A stretch of DNA of 64,000 nucleotides from Phaeospirillum sp. (GTDB taxonomy: Bacteria; Pseudomonadota; Alphaproteobacteria; Rhodospirillales; Magnetospirillaceae), in the NCBI GenBank assembly GCA_030651575.1, contig JAUSFB010000073.1:1-64000 (forward strand), given 5' to 3'. Under the pieces are notes generated by a model that ran no database searches, was not told the origin of the DNA, and saw nothing but the letters and a program-made list of their open reading frames with translations. The position numbers and the translations under genes are program-made. This document shows positions 30,214 through 39,839 of the stretch, in pieces. How positions within the stretch are numbered: position 1 is the first letter of the stretch; each line of letters starts with the position of its first letter.

Positions 30214-31225
30214 CGATCGCGGCCCCGGACATGGGAACCGACTTGCTCATCTCCAGCATACGCTCCAGCGGCTTCAGGGCTGCGAGGCGCAGTTCCTCCG
30301 GCACGGTGATGGCCGGCGCGTCGTTGCGGAGACAGAGATAGATCTTCTCCAGGGTGTTCAACGCCATATACGGGCAGTTAGAGCAAGAACAGCCGCCATC
30401 GGCGCCCGGCGCCGGGATGAAGGTCTTGTGCGGCGCCGCCTTTTGCATCTGGTGGATGATGTGTTGTTCGGTGGCGATGATGAATTCCGGAGCCTCCGAG
30501 CCCAACACGAAGTCCAGGATATTGCGGGTCGAGCCCACATGATCGGCGTGGAGCAGGATGCTTTCCGGGCATTCGGGATGCGCCGCCACCTTGGCCTGGG
30601 GATGGCGCACCTTCAGCTTGACCAGTTCCTTTTCGGAAAACTGCTCGTGAATGATGCAGCTGCCCGGCCACAGAGTCATCTCGCGCCCGGTTTTCCTTTG
30701 CATATAAGCGCCCAGATGGCGGTCGGGAGCGAACAGGATCGGTCGGTCGGCCGGCAACTGACGGATGATGGTCTCGGCATTGGACGAGGTGACGATCACG
30801 TCCGACAGGGCTTTGACCTCGGCCGAGCAGTTGATGTAGGTGACCGCGATATGGTCGGGGTGCTTGTCGCGAAACGCCTTGAAGGCCTCAGGCCGGCAGG
30901 CTTCCTCCAACGAACAGCCAGCGTCGGCGTCGGGAATCACCACCAGCTTGGACGGCGACAGGATCTTGGCCACCTCGCCCATGAAGCGCACGCCGCAGAA
31001 CACGATCATATCGGCGTCGGTGGCGGCGGCCTTGCGCGACAGATCCAGCGAATCTCCGACGAAGTCGGCCAAATCCTGAATCTCCCCATCCTGATAGTAG
31101 TGAGCCAGAATCACCGCGTTGCGCTCCTTGCGCAGACGATCGATCTCGGCATGGAGGTCGAGAGTGGGGTCGATATCGCCCTCGGTCAGGGCGCCCTTGG
31201 ACGGCAGAACAATGGTCTCGGTCAT
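30203..31225 (-). CDS. nadA: Quinolinate synthase
   Basis: 4Fe-4S enzyme joining iminoaspartate with dihydroxyacetone phosphate, 340 aa. Cluster Cys contexts are FCGVRFMGE, PGSCIIHE and CSNCPYMALN. NAVILAHYYQDGEIQDLADFVGDSL is the family's opening. It begins at 31225 and is the first gene of the five-gene minus-strand operon, so its promoter lies in 31226-31366; no clear promoter was recognised there. Confidence 0.97.
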
Positions 31226-31405
31226 CGGATCGGCTTTCTCTATGGCCCGGAAAATTCATGAGGGAGGAGTAAAGGACAAATCCACCGACCAAAGCAACCC
31301 CGCCATCCACCTGCCTTATGCATAGTTCCATATGACGACTGGGAGCTTCCGTAAGCTGTAACAATCTTGCATGATCAGAAAGGGTTGATAGATGGGCTTA
31401 TTACA

Positions 31406-31834
31406 ATGGTTCTTGAGGGTCACAAGGTGTCCGGGCCACCCTCGACGGGTGCTATCCAACAGGTGATCGTCGTCATCGAGGACGAGGCCATCGTCCTGGC
31501 TGGCTATCAGATGCTGTTTGAAAGCTGGGACTACCACGTCATCGCCGCCCAGACGGTCGAGGAGGCGATCGAGGGTCTGACCGAGGAGGCCAGCGCCCCC
31601 GGCTTCATCCTGGCCGACTTCCGCCTGCGCGACGGCCAGACCGGCATCGAGGCCATCGAACGCCTGCGCCGGGCCTATGGTGCCGAAATTCCCGGCGTGG
31701 TGGTGACCGGCGACACCACCGTCACCGTCGACGGCCTGCGTCACGCCCTGGCGGCGGGCATGCCGGTGCTGCACAAGCCGGTCAACGGCCGCCAGTTGCA
31801 AGACATCCTGTCACGATCATTCGGTAGGGCCTAG
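31406..31834 (+). CDS. Single-domain response regulator (receiver)
   Basis: Receiver of 142 aa, no output domain. Acid pocket IEDEA, acceptor Asp in LADFRLRDG, Thr in VVVTGDTT and Lys in LHKPVNG are present. The ATG at 31406 is used; a TTG at 31367 is possible. The 3' end overlaps the hemerythrin gene by 18 bp, tail to tail. It resembles receiver domains of hybrid kinases; its partner is not in the window. Confidence 0.8.
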   Translation: MVLEGHKVSGPPSTGAIQQVIVVIEDEAIVLAGYQMLFESWDYHVIAAQTVEEAIEGLTEEASAPGFILADFRLRDGQTGIEAIERLRRAYGAEIPGVVVTGDTTVTVDGLRHALAAGMPVLHKPVNGRQLQDILSRSFGRA

Positions 31835-32239
31835 GCCGGGGCCGCCGGTCCCTTTCAACTGGGCAACCAGGTCGTTGTCCTCGCGGAACAACCGCCGGAT
31901 CCACTCGGTCACCAGTTCCGCCACCAGCCGCTCCGCCAACGGCAGATCGCCCGCCCCACCGATGGCGACGCGCAGCCGCCCGACCAGATCGGCGGTGTCG
32001 CGGTGGCTCTGGCGATGCTGATCGGCGTTGATGGCGAAAATCTGGGCAAGAAAGCCCTCCTCGCTGGCGAAATGGCGGGTCAAAACGCCGGAGAACTCGT
32101 CAAGGGCGAGGGCGGCAGCGGGAAGATTGCGGTATTGCAGCGCCAGACAGACGGAATCGAGCAAGGCGACCATGTGCTTATGCTCGTCGTCCACCTGCGC
32201 CAGCCCAAGACTCATATTGTCCTGCCAAAAAATTCGCAT
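31817..32239 (-). CDS. Hemerythrin-like protein with two substituted iron ligands
   Basis: Four-helix bundle protein, 140 aa (ATG at 32239). Ligand positions of bacteriohemerythrin fall at H20 (VDDEHKHM), H56 and E60 (RHFASEE), H75 and H79 (HRQSH). The last pair, normally His in WLxxHI and Asp five residues on, is L117 and N122 here (WIRRLFREDN). An intact di-iron oxygen site is therefore doubtful. The start has GGGAAAA upstream. It is convergent with the receiver gene. Oxygen sensing or storage is the family role. Confidence 0.82.
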   Translation of the reverse strand: MRIFWQDNMSLGLAQVDDEHKHMVALLDSVCLALQYRNLPAAALALDEFSGVLTRHFASEEGFLAQIFAINADQHRQSHRDTADLVGRLRVAIGGAGDLPLAERLVAELVTEWIRRLFREDNDLVAQLKGTGGPGLGPTE

Positions 32240-32444
32240 GGATTTTCCCGGCCACCCGCCTAAAAGGACTCTTTCGCCCTCATGGTAGTACGAGACCGGA
32301 CGATATATGCCCTTCAAAGTGTCGCCAACCGCAACGATTCATGACACCGCCGCGACGGAGCTTCCGTTATAGACGGCGACGCCCGCCTGAGCCAAACTCC
32401 ACCGGACGGCAACGGCGCCACCAGACCCAAGGACCCTTCTCGGC

Positions 32445-32699
32445 ATGAAAACGCGCTCTCCGGCATGGAAATGGTTCGCCCTGGGCGCTACGGTCAGCGT
32501 CGTGCTGTCGGTGGTGGCGACCTTTTATCTCGTCAGCGCGAAGCTTGGCCAGGCCGGCGCCGACCCCGCCCTGGCCCCCCCGCCCCTGGCGGTGGCGGCT
32601 TCGGCGGGAATAACCTTCTTCAGTATGCTGATCCCGGCATTGGGCCTGTGCGGCGCGGTGATCGTCATCATCGACGGCTATACCCGCAAGGCCGGCTGA
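32445..32699 (+). CDS. Small two-helix membrane protein
   Basis: 84 aa, with hydrophobic stretches at about residues 10-32 and 50-76, Lys/Arg flanking them. No family is recognised; the position between the hemerythrin and the DNA methylase gives no firm clue. Confidence 0.6.
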   Translation: MKTRSPAWKWFALGATVSVVLSVVATFYLVSAKLGQAGADPALAPPPLAVAASAGITFFSMLIPALGLCGAVIVIIDGYTRKAG

Positions 32700-32726
32700 T
32701 CCAGCCCGCCGCCGCCGGTTTTCCGG

Positions 32727-34349
32727 ATGTCCCCTCCACGTCTTCACCCGCGCGACCCATCAATGCTGAACCGGGATGGCATCGAGGCCGAGCTTGGCCT
32801 GCTGGAAGCCGAAACCTGGCCGCCCCGCCACAACGTCCATAAATACTGGGGCAAGAAGCCGGCCAACGTGGTCCGCTCGTATATCGAATATTTCAGCGCG
32901 GCCGGCGACACGGTCCTCGACCCGTTCTGCGGCAGCGGCGTCACCCCCATCGAGGCGGCCCTGCTGGGACGCAGAGCCATCGGATTCGACTTCAACCCGT
33001 TCGCGGTCGCGCTGGGCCAGGCCCTGGCCACGCCCCCCGACCCACGGGAGTTCAAACACGCGGCCGCCGCGATCCTGAAGGCCGTCGAACCCGAGATCGC
33101 CGACCTGTTCCACACCCGATGCCGGGACTGCGGCCGTCCCGTGGTGGTGCGAAGCTTTGGCTATGACGGGGACCGCCTTGCCGCCGTCCGCTACCGCTGC
33201 GCCTGCACCCGCAAGTCTTGCGACGTCGCCCCGGACGACGACGATATCCAGCTGGCGGCGCGGGTGATCGACCCTGTTCCCGGAACCCCGGACGCCGACA
33301 TCATGTTCGGCTGGGAGATGCGCAAGCTGAAATCCATCCGGCGATGGAGCCAATTGTTCACGCCGCGCAATTACCGCATCGCCGGAGCGATCCGGGCCGA
33401 GATTCAGAAATACGGCTCTTCGCCCGCGCTGCATGGCTGGCTGTCGCTGACCCTGACGGCGGGGCTGGCGCAGTTTACCCGGATGATCGCCGATTCATCG
33501 GGGGCCGGGGGCGGCCCCAGCTGGAAAATCAACAGCTACTGGATGCCGGAAAAGTGGCAGGAGCTTAATCCACACTGGTACTTCGAGAACCGGGCCGCCA
33601 AGAGTCTGACCGGGATTGTCGATCTCTTCCACCGCCCCATCGCGGAGCGGGCGGATATCCGGCAATGCGACAGCCGCAGCCTGCCCCTGGCCGATCACAG
33701 CGTCGACTACATCTTCACCGACCCGCCCTATGGCGGCGAGGGCATCCAGTACGGCGAACTGTCCATGCTGTGGAATCTCTGGCTGGGGACCGAGGCCCCC
33801 CTGCCCCGCGAGATCGCCTTCAACCCGGTGCGCAAGCTATCGGCGGAGCATTATGGCGACGGCCTGAGCGCGGTGTTCGCCGAGGCGGCCAGGGTGCTGC
33901 GCCCCGAACGTTGGTTGACCGTCACCTTCGCCAACAAGACGCCAGAGGTCTGGGACGCCCTGATGGGGGCCTGCCGCAACGCCGGCTTCCAACTGGTCAC
34001 CGCCGCCCCCATGAAACGCTCGGCCCCCTCGCTGACCGAAACCACCATGCGCCAAGCTCCCAAGGCCGACCTGATCCTCAGCTTTCGCAAAGGCCGCCGC
34101 CGTGCCGCCAGCCGTGCCCCCTCGGATCGCTACCTGCTGCCCCGCCGGGTCGAAAAAATCGTCACGGCCATGCGGGCGGCCGGGCGCCCCGTGACCGCCT
34201 CCACCGTCTTCGACCGGGTCACCATCGACTGGTTTTCCTGGTTCTACGACGGCGGCGATCGGCCAGAGACCGTGACTCCGACCCTGGACGAAGTCGAAAA
34301 AACCCTGACCGCCCTGGGGGTGGAGCCACCCGTATCAAAAGAGGAATAA
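32727..34349 (+). CDS. Solitary DNA methyltransferase (N6/N4-type)
   Basis: DNA base methyltransferase, 540 aa from ATG 32727 (or 528 aa from ATG 32763; neither has a good ribosome site). The SAM-binding motif DPFCGSGVTPIEA (residues about 72-84) comes before the catalytic DPPYGGEG (about 333). A Cys-rich insert (CRDCGRPVVV to CACTRKSC) between them may bind zinc. HKYWGKKPANVVRSYIEYF is a typical pre-SAM segment. No restriction endonuclease or specificity gene is adjacent, so it looks like an orphan or regulatory methylase. Its target is unknown. Confidence 0.82.
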   Translation: MSPPRLHPRDPSMLNRDGIEAELGLLEAETWPPRHNVHKYWGKKPANVVRSYIEYFSAAGDTVLDPFCGSGVTPIEAALLGRRAIGFDFNPFAVALGQALATPPDPREFKHAAAAILKAVEPEIADLFHTRCRDCGRPVVVRSFGYDGDRLAAVRYRCACTRKSCDVAPDDDDIQLAARVIDPVPGTPDADIMFGWEMRKLKSIRRWSQLFTPRNYRIAGAIRAEIQKYGSSPALHGWLSLTLTAGLAQFTRMIADSSGAGGGPSWKINSYWMPEKWQELNPHWYFENRAAKSLTGIVDLFHRPIAERADIRQCDSRSLPLADHSVDYIFTDPPYGGEGIQYGELSMLWNLWLGTEAPLPREIAFNPVRKLSAEHYGDGLSAVFAEAARVLRPERWLTVTFANKTPEVWDALMGACRNAGFQLVTAAPMKRSAPSLTETTMRQAPKADLILSFRKGRRRAASRAPSDRYLLPRRVEKIVTAMRAAGRPVTASTVFDRVTIDWFSWFYDGGDRPETVTPTLDEVEKTLTALGVEPPVSKEE

Positions 34350-34382
34350 TCCGAATATCAAGCAGATCGGATGCTCCTATCC

Positions 34383-34412
34383 TTGCAAATTCCATAAATT
34401 TTTAAGTATATA
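34383..34412 (+). promoter_or_regulatory. Probable promoter of the PAS-MCP pair
   Basis: TTGCAA (34383-34388), an 18-bp spacer, TATATA (34407-34412), in an AT-rich island 60-90 bp before the PAS start. TTAAG and CTTAA form a small inverted repeat overlapping the -10. Confidence 0.5.
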
Positions 34413-34473
34413 CCCTTAAGGTTCGAACTCTCCCGATGCCAGTCAATCACGGGACGTCAATAAGGGGAAAGGC

Positions 34474-34992
34474 ATGGTAAGCCTGCATCTTTCGGGTACG
34501 GAAAGAACCGTCCGCGACGATGAGATCATCGTCAGCAAAACCGACACCAAGGGCCGCATAACGTATTGCAACGACACGTTCATGAGCCTGTCCGGCTATA
34601 AAGAATCCGAGCTTATCGGCCAACCTCATAGCATCATCCGCCATCCGGCGATGCCGCGTTGCGCATTCAAGCTGGTGTGGGACACCATCGAATCCGGCAA
34701 GGAGGTCTTCGCCTATGTGATCAACCGGTCCAAGAATGGAGACCACTACTGGGTCTTCGCGCATGTCACTCCGGACCTGGACGATTCGGGCAAGATCGTC
34801 GGGTACCACTCGTTCCGGCGCTCGGTCAGCCGCCAGGCCGTCGCGGCGGTCGAACCCCTCTACGCCACTCTGCTGGCCGAAGAGGCGCGGCATTCCGACA
34901 GCAAGGTCGGAATGAACGCCGCCTTCCAGATGCTGGTGTCCCTCCTCGACGACAAGGGTGTTTCCTATGATCAGTTTATCCTCGGCCTCTAA
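34474..34992 (+). CDS. PAS domain energy/aerotaxis sensor (CetB/Aer-PAS-like)
   Basis: Cytoplasmic PAS protein, 172 aa. The PAS core covers about residues 12-120: [33 protein letters not shown], then [32 protein letters not shown]. This is the Aer-type PAS that binds FAD in E. coli. AAGGGGAAAGGC precedes the ATG. The stop lies inside the start region of the MCP gene, so the two are co-translated. It probably signals redox or oxygen state to that chemoreceptor; FAD is inferred. Confidence 0.85.
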   Translation: MVSLHLSGTERTVRDDEIIVSKTDTKGRITYCNDTFMSLSGYKESELIGQPHSIIRHPAMPRCAFKLVWDTIESGKEVFAYVINRSKNGDHYWVFAHVTPDLDDSGKIVGYHSFRRSVSRQAVAAVEPLYATLLAEEARHSDSKVGMNAAFQMLVSLLDDKGVSYDQFILGL

Positions 34993-36658
34993 GGCGCAGG
35001 CCGCGAGCTTCGCATCCGCGCTGCTGATGGCGGGGATCGCCGTCTGGGCAGGCACTCAAGGGACATTCACCACGGCGGCCGTGGCGGCGGCCGGAGCCGG
35101 CCTGTCCACCATGTCCGTCCTGTGGCTGATCAGGACCAACCGGAGCCTGAACAAAGCCATCGTAGCATTGGCCGATGCCGCCGATGGCAAGCTCCGCTCC
35201 CGCGTTCTCGGAATCCGCGGCGCCGGCACCATCGGTAGAATGCTGTGCAACATCAACCGCCTCCTCGACCAGATGGAGGCGTTCTCCAAGGAGACGCACG
35301 CCGCCATGGAGGCCGCCTCCGAGGGGCGCTTTTATCGCAAAATTCAGCAGCGCGGCCTGCGCGGCGATTTTGCCCGCTTCGCCGGCAGCGTGAACAACAC
35401 CTTGGCCACCATGGACGAAAAATCCCAGCGATTGATGAGCTTCGAGGCTCGCATGCTGAAGGACGCCGTGACCATCACCATGACGGTCAACGAAGGGGCT
35501 ATCGCCAATGCACGGATCGTCGGCGGCATTCGCCGTGCCGTGAACGAAGCGCAGGGAATGGCGGCGGCAACCGAGGAGATGGTCTCCGGCATCCAGGAGA
35601 TCAGCCACAACAGCGACGACGCCGCCCGGTTGTCGATCAAGGCCCATGACTTGACCGATTCGGCACGGCATGTCGTCGAGAACGCCATGTCCGAATTCGC
35701 CGCCATCGAAGCCGCCGTCGCCGATGCCGCCAATCGGGTGGAAGCCCTGGGCGCATCATCCCAAGCGATCGGCGAGGTCGTAACCCTGATCAACGACATC
35801 GCCAGCCAAACCAATCTGCTGGCGCTGAACGCCACCATCGAAGCCGCCCGGGCGGGTGACGCCGGCAAAGGCTTCGCCGTGGTCGCCAACGAGGTCAAGA
35901 ACCTCTCCAACCAGACCGCCAAGGCGACGGAAGACATCGGTAAGCGCGTGGCGGAACTGCGTCAGGAGATGAACGGCATCATCGTCACCATGAAACGCGG
36001 CACCGAAGCCATCGCCAACGGCCGGGACGCCATGCAGTCCATGGGGGGCCGCATGGGCGAGGTCAGTCAGACCGTGGCGGAGGCGACCAGTCGGATGACC
36101 GACGTCTCTCGGGTGCTGGCCGAGCAGGCCGCCGCCGCCAACCAGATTTCGGGGGGCGTCCAGACGGTTGCGGCGCAGGCCAAGGACAACGCCGTCGCCA
36201 TCGAGCAAAGCTCCAACGCGCTGGAGGGGGTCGAGACCGAGATGACCTCCCTGCTCTCCACCTTGGCCGACCGCGAAATCCCAAACAAGATCATCATGTT
36301 GGCGAAGTCCGACCACGTCATCTGGAAGAAGCGGCTGGCGGACATGATGACGGGCAAGTCAAAGTTGTCCGCCGACGAACTCGCCAGCGAGAAAAGCTGC
36401 CGCCTCGGCAAATGGTGCCTTGGGCCGGGGTCCATGCCGTATCGGGATCATCCGGCCTTCCACGACCTCGAAGAACCCCATCGCACGGTTCACCAGAACG
36501 GCATCGAGGCGGTTCGGGCCTTTAATGGCGGCCAGATCGAAGAGGCCATGCGGCGGGTGGAAATTGTCGAGCAGGCATCGACCCGGGTTCTGTCCTGCCT
36601 GGATCGGTTGATGACCGAAAAGGCGCCGGCTTCCAAGGGAGGCAACGCCCGCTTTTAA
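34967..36658 (+). CDS. Methyl-accepting chemotaxis protein with CZB domain (CetA-like partner)
   Basis: Chemoreceptor of 563 aa; the ATG at 34967 has AAGGG 9 bp away. Two close hydrophobic helices (about 10-50) form a membrane hairpin without a periplasmic sensor, as in Aer and CetA. HAMP-like regions follow, then the signalling tip [23 protein letters not shown]. The C-terminus is a chemoreceptor zinc-binding domain with H-x-x-W (DHVIWKKRL), CRLGKWC and [15 protein letters not shown]. The start overlaps the PAS gene by 26 bp. Sensing is probably done by the PAS protein. Confidence 0.9.
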   Translation: MISLSSASKAQAASFASALLMAGIAVWAGTQGTFTTAAVAAAGAGLSTMSVLWLIRTNRSLNKAIVALADAADGKLRSRVLGIRGAGTIGRMLCNINRLLDQMEAFSKETHAAMEAASEGRFYRKIQQRGLRGDFARFAGSVNNTLATMDEKSQRLMSFEARMLKDAVTITMTVNEGAIANARIVGGIRRAVNEAQGMAAATEEMVSGIQEISHNSDDAARLSIKAHDLTDSARHVVENAMSEFAAIEAAVADAANRVEALGASSQAIGEVVTLINDIASQTNLLALNATIEAARAGDAGKGFAVVANEVKNLSNQTAKATEDIGKRVAELRQEMNGIIVTMKRGTEAIANGRDAMQSMGGRMGEVSQTVAEATSRMTDVSRVLAEQAAAANQISGGVQTVAAQAKDNAVAIEQSSNALEGVETEMTSLLSTLADREIPNKIIMLAKSDHVIWKKRLADMMTGKSKLSADELASEKSCRLGKWCLGPGSMPYRDHPAFHDLEEPHRTVHQNGIEAVRAFNGGQIEEAMRRVEIVEQASTRVLSCLDRLMTEKAPASKGGNARF

Positions 36659-36770
36659 TGATGGCGAACGCAGTCAAGCCGGCAGTATACACCGGCTTGG
36701 CTGCGACGACCGCCTTTGCCGACGATCCGACCAGTGTCCTTGAAATCGCCCCCATCGACGCAAGGTCACG

Positions 36771-37190
36771 ATGATCCACATCACCCACCGCATCGCCATC
36801 GACGAGAAGGAAATCGACGAAAGCTTCGTCCGCTCGTCCGGTCCGGGCGGCCAGAACGTCAACAAGGTTGAAACCGCCGTTCAACTGCGGTTCGACGCCC
36901 GCCGCTCGCCGTCGCTGCCCGATGATGTCAGCGTGCGGCTGCAAAAGCTGGCGGGAAGCCGCCTGACCCTGGACGGCGTCATCGTCATCATCGCCCAGAC
37001 TCACCGCAGCCAGGAGCGCAACCGTGCTGACGCCCTGTCGCGATTGGTGGAACTGATTCGCGAGGCCGCCAAGCCGCCTCCCCCCAAACGCCGCCCAACC
37101 AAGCCCACCAAGGGATCCAAGGAGCGCCGGCTGGAGGGCAAGGCCAAGCGGTCCGATACCAAAAAATTGCGGTCGGAGCGCCCGGAGTAA
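36771..37190 (+). CDS. arfB: Alternative ribosome-rescue factor ArfB (YaeJ)
   Basis: 139-aa peptidyl-tRNA hydrolase that frees ribosomes stalled without a stop codon. The catalytic GGQ is in VRSSGPGGQNVNKVETAVQL near residue 28. The Lys/Arg-rich C-terminal tail (KRRPTKPTKGSKERRLEG) enters the empty mRNA channel in the known structure. Monocistronic; length typical. Confidence 0.93.
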   Translation: MIHITHRIAIDEKEIDESFVRSSGPGGQNVNKVETAVQLRFDARRSPSLPDDVSVRLQKLAGSRLTLDGVIVIIAQTHRSQERNRADALSRLVELIREAAKPPPPKRRPTKPTKGSKERRLEGKAKRSDTKKLRSERPE

Positions 37191-37297
37191 TCCGACGGGC
37201 CGGCAAATCCCGAAGCGGGCCTATTCACGCGGACGGGGAATTCTGTCGGTGGGTCTGGACATGGTGTATATGTCTTACAGGTACTTCTATTGAGGAC

Positions 37298-37942
37298 ATG
37301 ATGCTGGGCGCACCACCCTCCCCTTTCGTCGTTGCCATAGTTGATGACGACCCCGACTTCCGTGAAATCGTCCGTTGGCTCCTCGCCTCGGCCGGATACG
37401 ACGTCCGCGATTACAGTACGGGGGAAGCGTTTATTGACGGACACGACACCATGGCCGTGGGATGCTCGCTCATCGACCTCAGACTTTTCGGTGAAAGCGG
37501 GATCGATGTTTTGGTAAAAGCCCGTCTGAATGGGCATGATGCCCCCGCCCTCATTCTCACAGGCCAAGGCGATATTCCGACGGCGGTTCTGTCCATGCAG
37601 ATGGGCGCATTTGGCTTTATCGAAAAACGAATCGCCAATGAAACGCTTCTGGCGAACGTGGCTGATACGTGTAACCAGCACAAGATCATCCGACAGGCCA
37701 ATGGAACGGCCCTTGATGCAATCCGCAAGTACAAGTGCCTGACAAACCGGGAGGCTGAGGTTTACTGGATGCTTACAGATGGCATCTCGTCAAAAGAAAT
37801 CGCGGCACGCCTTGATATTAGCGTCAGGACCGTTGAATCTCACAGAAACAGTATAAATGTAAAAATGTGTATTCGCGGGACGATTGATATTGTCCGCTCC
37901 GCTTTTTATCTGAAACCGCTATTCGGCCGTTCGGCCCCATAA
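37298..37942 (+). CDS. FixJ/NarL-family response regulator
   Basis: Receiver plus LuxR-type HTH, 214 aa. Acid pocket VDDDPD, Asp in LIDLRLFGESG, Thr in ILTGQGD, Lys in FIEKRI. The HTH is LTNREAEVYWMLTDGISSKEIAARLDISVRTVESHR. GAGG sits just before the ATG at 37298. It is convergent with the cache kinase gene at 38016; whether they form a pair is not shown. Base composition is less GC-rich than its neighbours, which may mark recent transfer. Confidence 0.88.
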   Translation: MMLGAPPSPFVVAIVDDDPDFREIVRWLLASAGYDVRDYSTGEAFIDGHDTMAVGCSLIDLRLFGESGIDVLVKARLNGHDAPALILTGQGDIPTAVLSMQMGAFGFIEKRIANETLLANVADTCNQHKIIRQANGTALDAIRKYKCLTNREAEVYWMLTDGISSKEIAARLDISVRTVESHRNSINVKMCIRGTIDIVRSAFYLKPLFGRSAP

Positions 37943-38015
37943 CGACAACGCCTGCGAGCCAACAAATTGACTCGCCTCATTGTTCCTCGGTCGCCGGAGC
38001 GGGCGCGACCCGGGA

Positions 38016-39740
38016 TCAAGCCTCCGGCAAGGTATCGAGAGCGACCGCATAGGGCCATGCATCGGGCAGGTTGAATAAAAAGCGGCTGCCGCTGGCCGGC
38101 TCCGACTCGATCCAAATCCGACCGCCATATTTGTCGACGATCTTACTGCATATGCTCAAACCGATGCCGGTGCCTTCGGGGGCATTGCGCGGATCAAGGC
38201 GTTGAAACAAGACGAAGATCTTCTCGAAATATTCGGCCTCGATCCCCTGGCCGTTATCCTCGACGCAAAACACCCACTCGCCATCGCGCCATTGCGCGTG
38301 AATGCTCACCACCGGCGGCCGTTCGGGGTGGCGGTGCTTGAGGGCATTATCGAGCAGATGCCAAAATAGCTGGGCCAGATCGTCCTCGTACAAAAACAAC
38401 GGCGGCATGGTCGGATCGATCCGGACCACGGCGCCGGTTTCCCTCACCAGATCGTCCAGCCGCGCCAGCGCCTGGGTCGCGGCCTCGCCGGGCAGAATCA
38501 TGGCGGGCTTGCCGCCGCAATTCCCGGCCTGGGTATAGTCCAGCAGGTCGAGAACCACCCGATTGGCGCGCATGGCGCCATCACGGGCGAACTGGATGAA
38601 GGCGCGTCCGTCCTCGTCCAACTGCCCGCCATAGCGGCGTTCGATCAGGCTGACATAGGTGCTGACGGCGCGCAGCGGCTCGCGCAGGTCGTGGGAGGAA
38701 ACGGTGGCGAACATATTCAACTCGGCATTACGCTTGCCCAAGGTCCGCACCGACGCGCTCAATTCCTGATTGGTGGCCGCCAGTTCGGCGGTGCGAAGGC
38801 TGACCTTCTCCTCCAGCCCCCTCATATTGCGCCAGTCGCGACGGGCCAGGACAAGCCCGATGGCGCCAAGCAGCAAGACCGGCAGAATCAGATAGGGCAA
38901 CAAACCGCCATCCTTGAGATATTGGCGCAGGCCGTAGGGGCCGGGATGGAACGTGACCACCCGCCAGGTGCCCTCGAACAGATCCTCGGCCATGAACAAA
39001 AAATCCTCCCGAATGGATACGCTGCCTTCGGGGCGGTTCAGTTCGGCGACCACCCGCGCCATCTCGGCTTCGGGTAGGCCATCGACAAAATCAAGGTCAT
39101 GGCTGGAGAAGATGATCTTGCGGTTGCGGTCGAGCAACAAGACGGAGACATCGTCATTCGGTGGCCGGACCCCGTCCCAAAGAGTCCGCAACTCGGCAAA
39201 TCGGGTCGAAATGCCGATGACGCCATCGAAGGCGCCTTGCGCATCACGCAACGGCACCGTGAATCCAACCACCGGTTCGCCGGTCAGCGGCCCCCGATGG
39301 GGGTCCATGACATACATCCCCAGGCCGCCGGCCAGTTCGGAGAAAAAGGGCCGTCCGGACGCATCGAGGGGGCCGGAGGCCGGAAGCGGCTGACCGGACG
39401 CGAAGAACTGGCCGTTACGGTCGGTCGCGGCGAAATTGACCACGCCGGGAAAGCGATCATTCAGCCGCTGGAACAGATCGACGCAGTTCCGGGGATCGCG
39501 CGAGCGGATGCAGTCGGTCTCGGAAATGGCGGTGACCGCCGCTTCGTAAGAGCGGAAATAAGCCCGGGTGGCGGAGGTGAAATTATCCAACCCGGACCGG
39601 AGATCGCGACGCATCAACTCGTGCCGCGCGGCGTAATCCACCGCGACGATCATTCCCGCATAGACCATCGTCATCACCATGATCATGACGATGGCCATCG
39701 ATGGCCCGTGCTGCGGAAGCCTCCTCATCGGCCCTCTCAT
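38016..39740 (-). CDS. Cache-domain sensor histidine kinase
   Basis: Membrane kinase of 574 aa. Helix 1 is near residues 14-35, followed by a dCACHE-type periplasmic sensor (about 40-280), helix 2 (285-305), then a coiled coil. HisKA motif is VSSHDLREPLRAVSTYVSL; the ATPase has LLDNALKHRH, VEDNGQGIEAEYFEKIFVLF and GTGIGLSICSKIVDKYGG. The nearest regulator is convergent (37298). The ligand is unknown; cache domains usually bind small metabolites. Confidence 0.9.
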   Translation of the reverse strand: MRGPMRRLPQHGPSMAIVMIMVMTMVYAGMIVAVDYAARHELMRRDLRSGLDNFTSATRAYFRSYEAAVTAISETDCIRSRDPRNCVDLFQRLNDRFPGVVNFAATDRNGQFFASGQPLPASGPLDASGRPFFSELAGGLGMYVMDPHRGPLTGEPVVGFTVPLRDAQGAFDGVIGISTRFAELRTLWDGVRPPNDDVSVLLLDRNRKIIFSSHDLDFVDGLPEAEMARVVAELNRPEGSVSIREDFLFMAEDLFEGTWRVVTFHPGPYGLRQYLKDGGLLPYLILPVLLLGAIGLVLARRDWRNMRGLEEKVSLRTAELAATNQELSASVRTLGKRNAELNMFATVSSHDLREPLRAVSTYVSLIERRYGGQLDEDGRAFIQFARDGAMRANRVVLDLLDYTQAGNCGGKPAMILPGEAATQALARLDDLVRETGAVVRIDPTMPPLFLYEDDLAQLFWHLLDNALKHRHPERPPVVSIHAQWRDGEWVFCVEDNGQGIEAEYFEKIFVLFQRLDPRNAPEGTGIGLSICSKIVDKYGGRIWIESEPASGSRFLFNLPDAWPYAVALDTLPEA

Positions 39741-39839
39741 TCCGAACCGAGAATATGATTAGGTCGCGCCCGACATTCCTGGTGAAATGACTCTAGTCGC
39801 AATACCTGCCGCTGTCACGCGCCCCCCAACGGAGCAATC

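Noticed and set aside
37298-39740. FixJ-type regulator and cache kinase as a proven pair
   Set aside because: They are convergent, and nothing in the sequence shows pairing.
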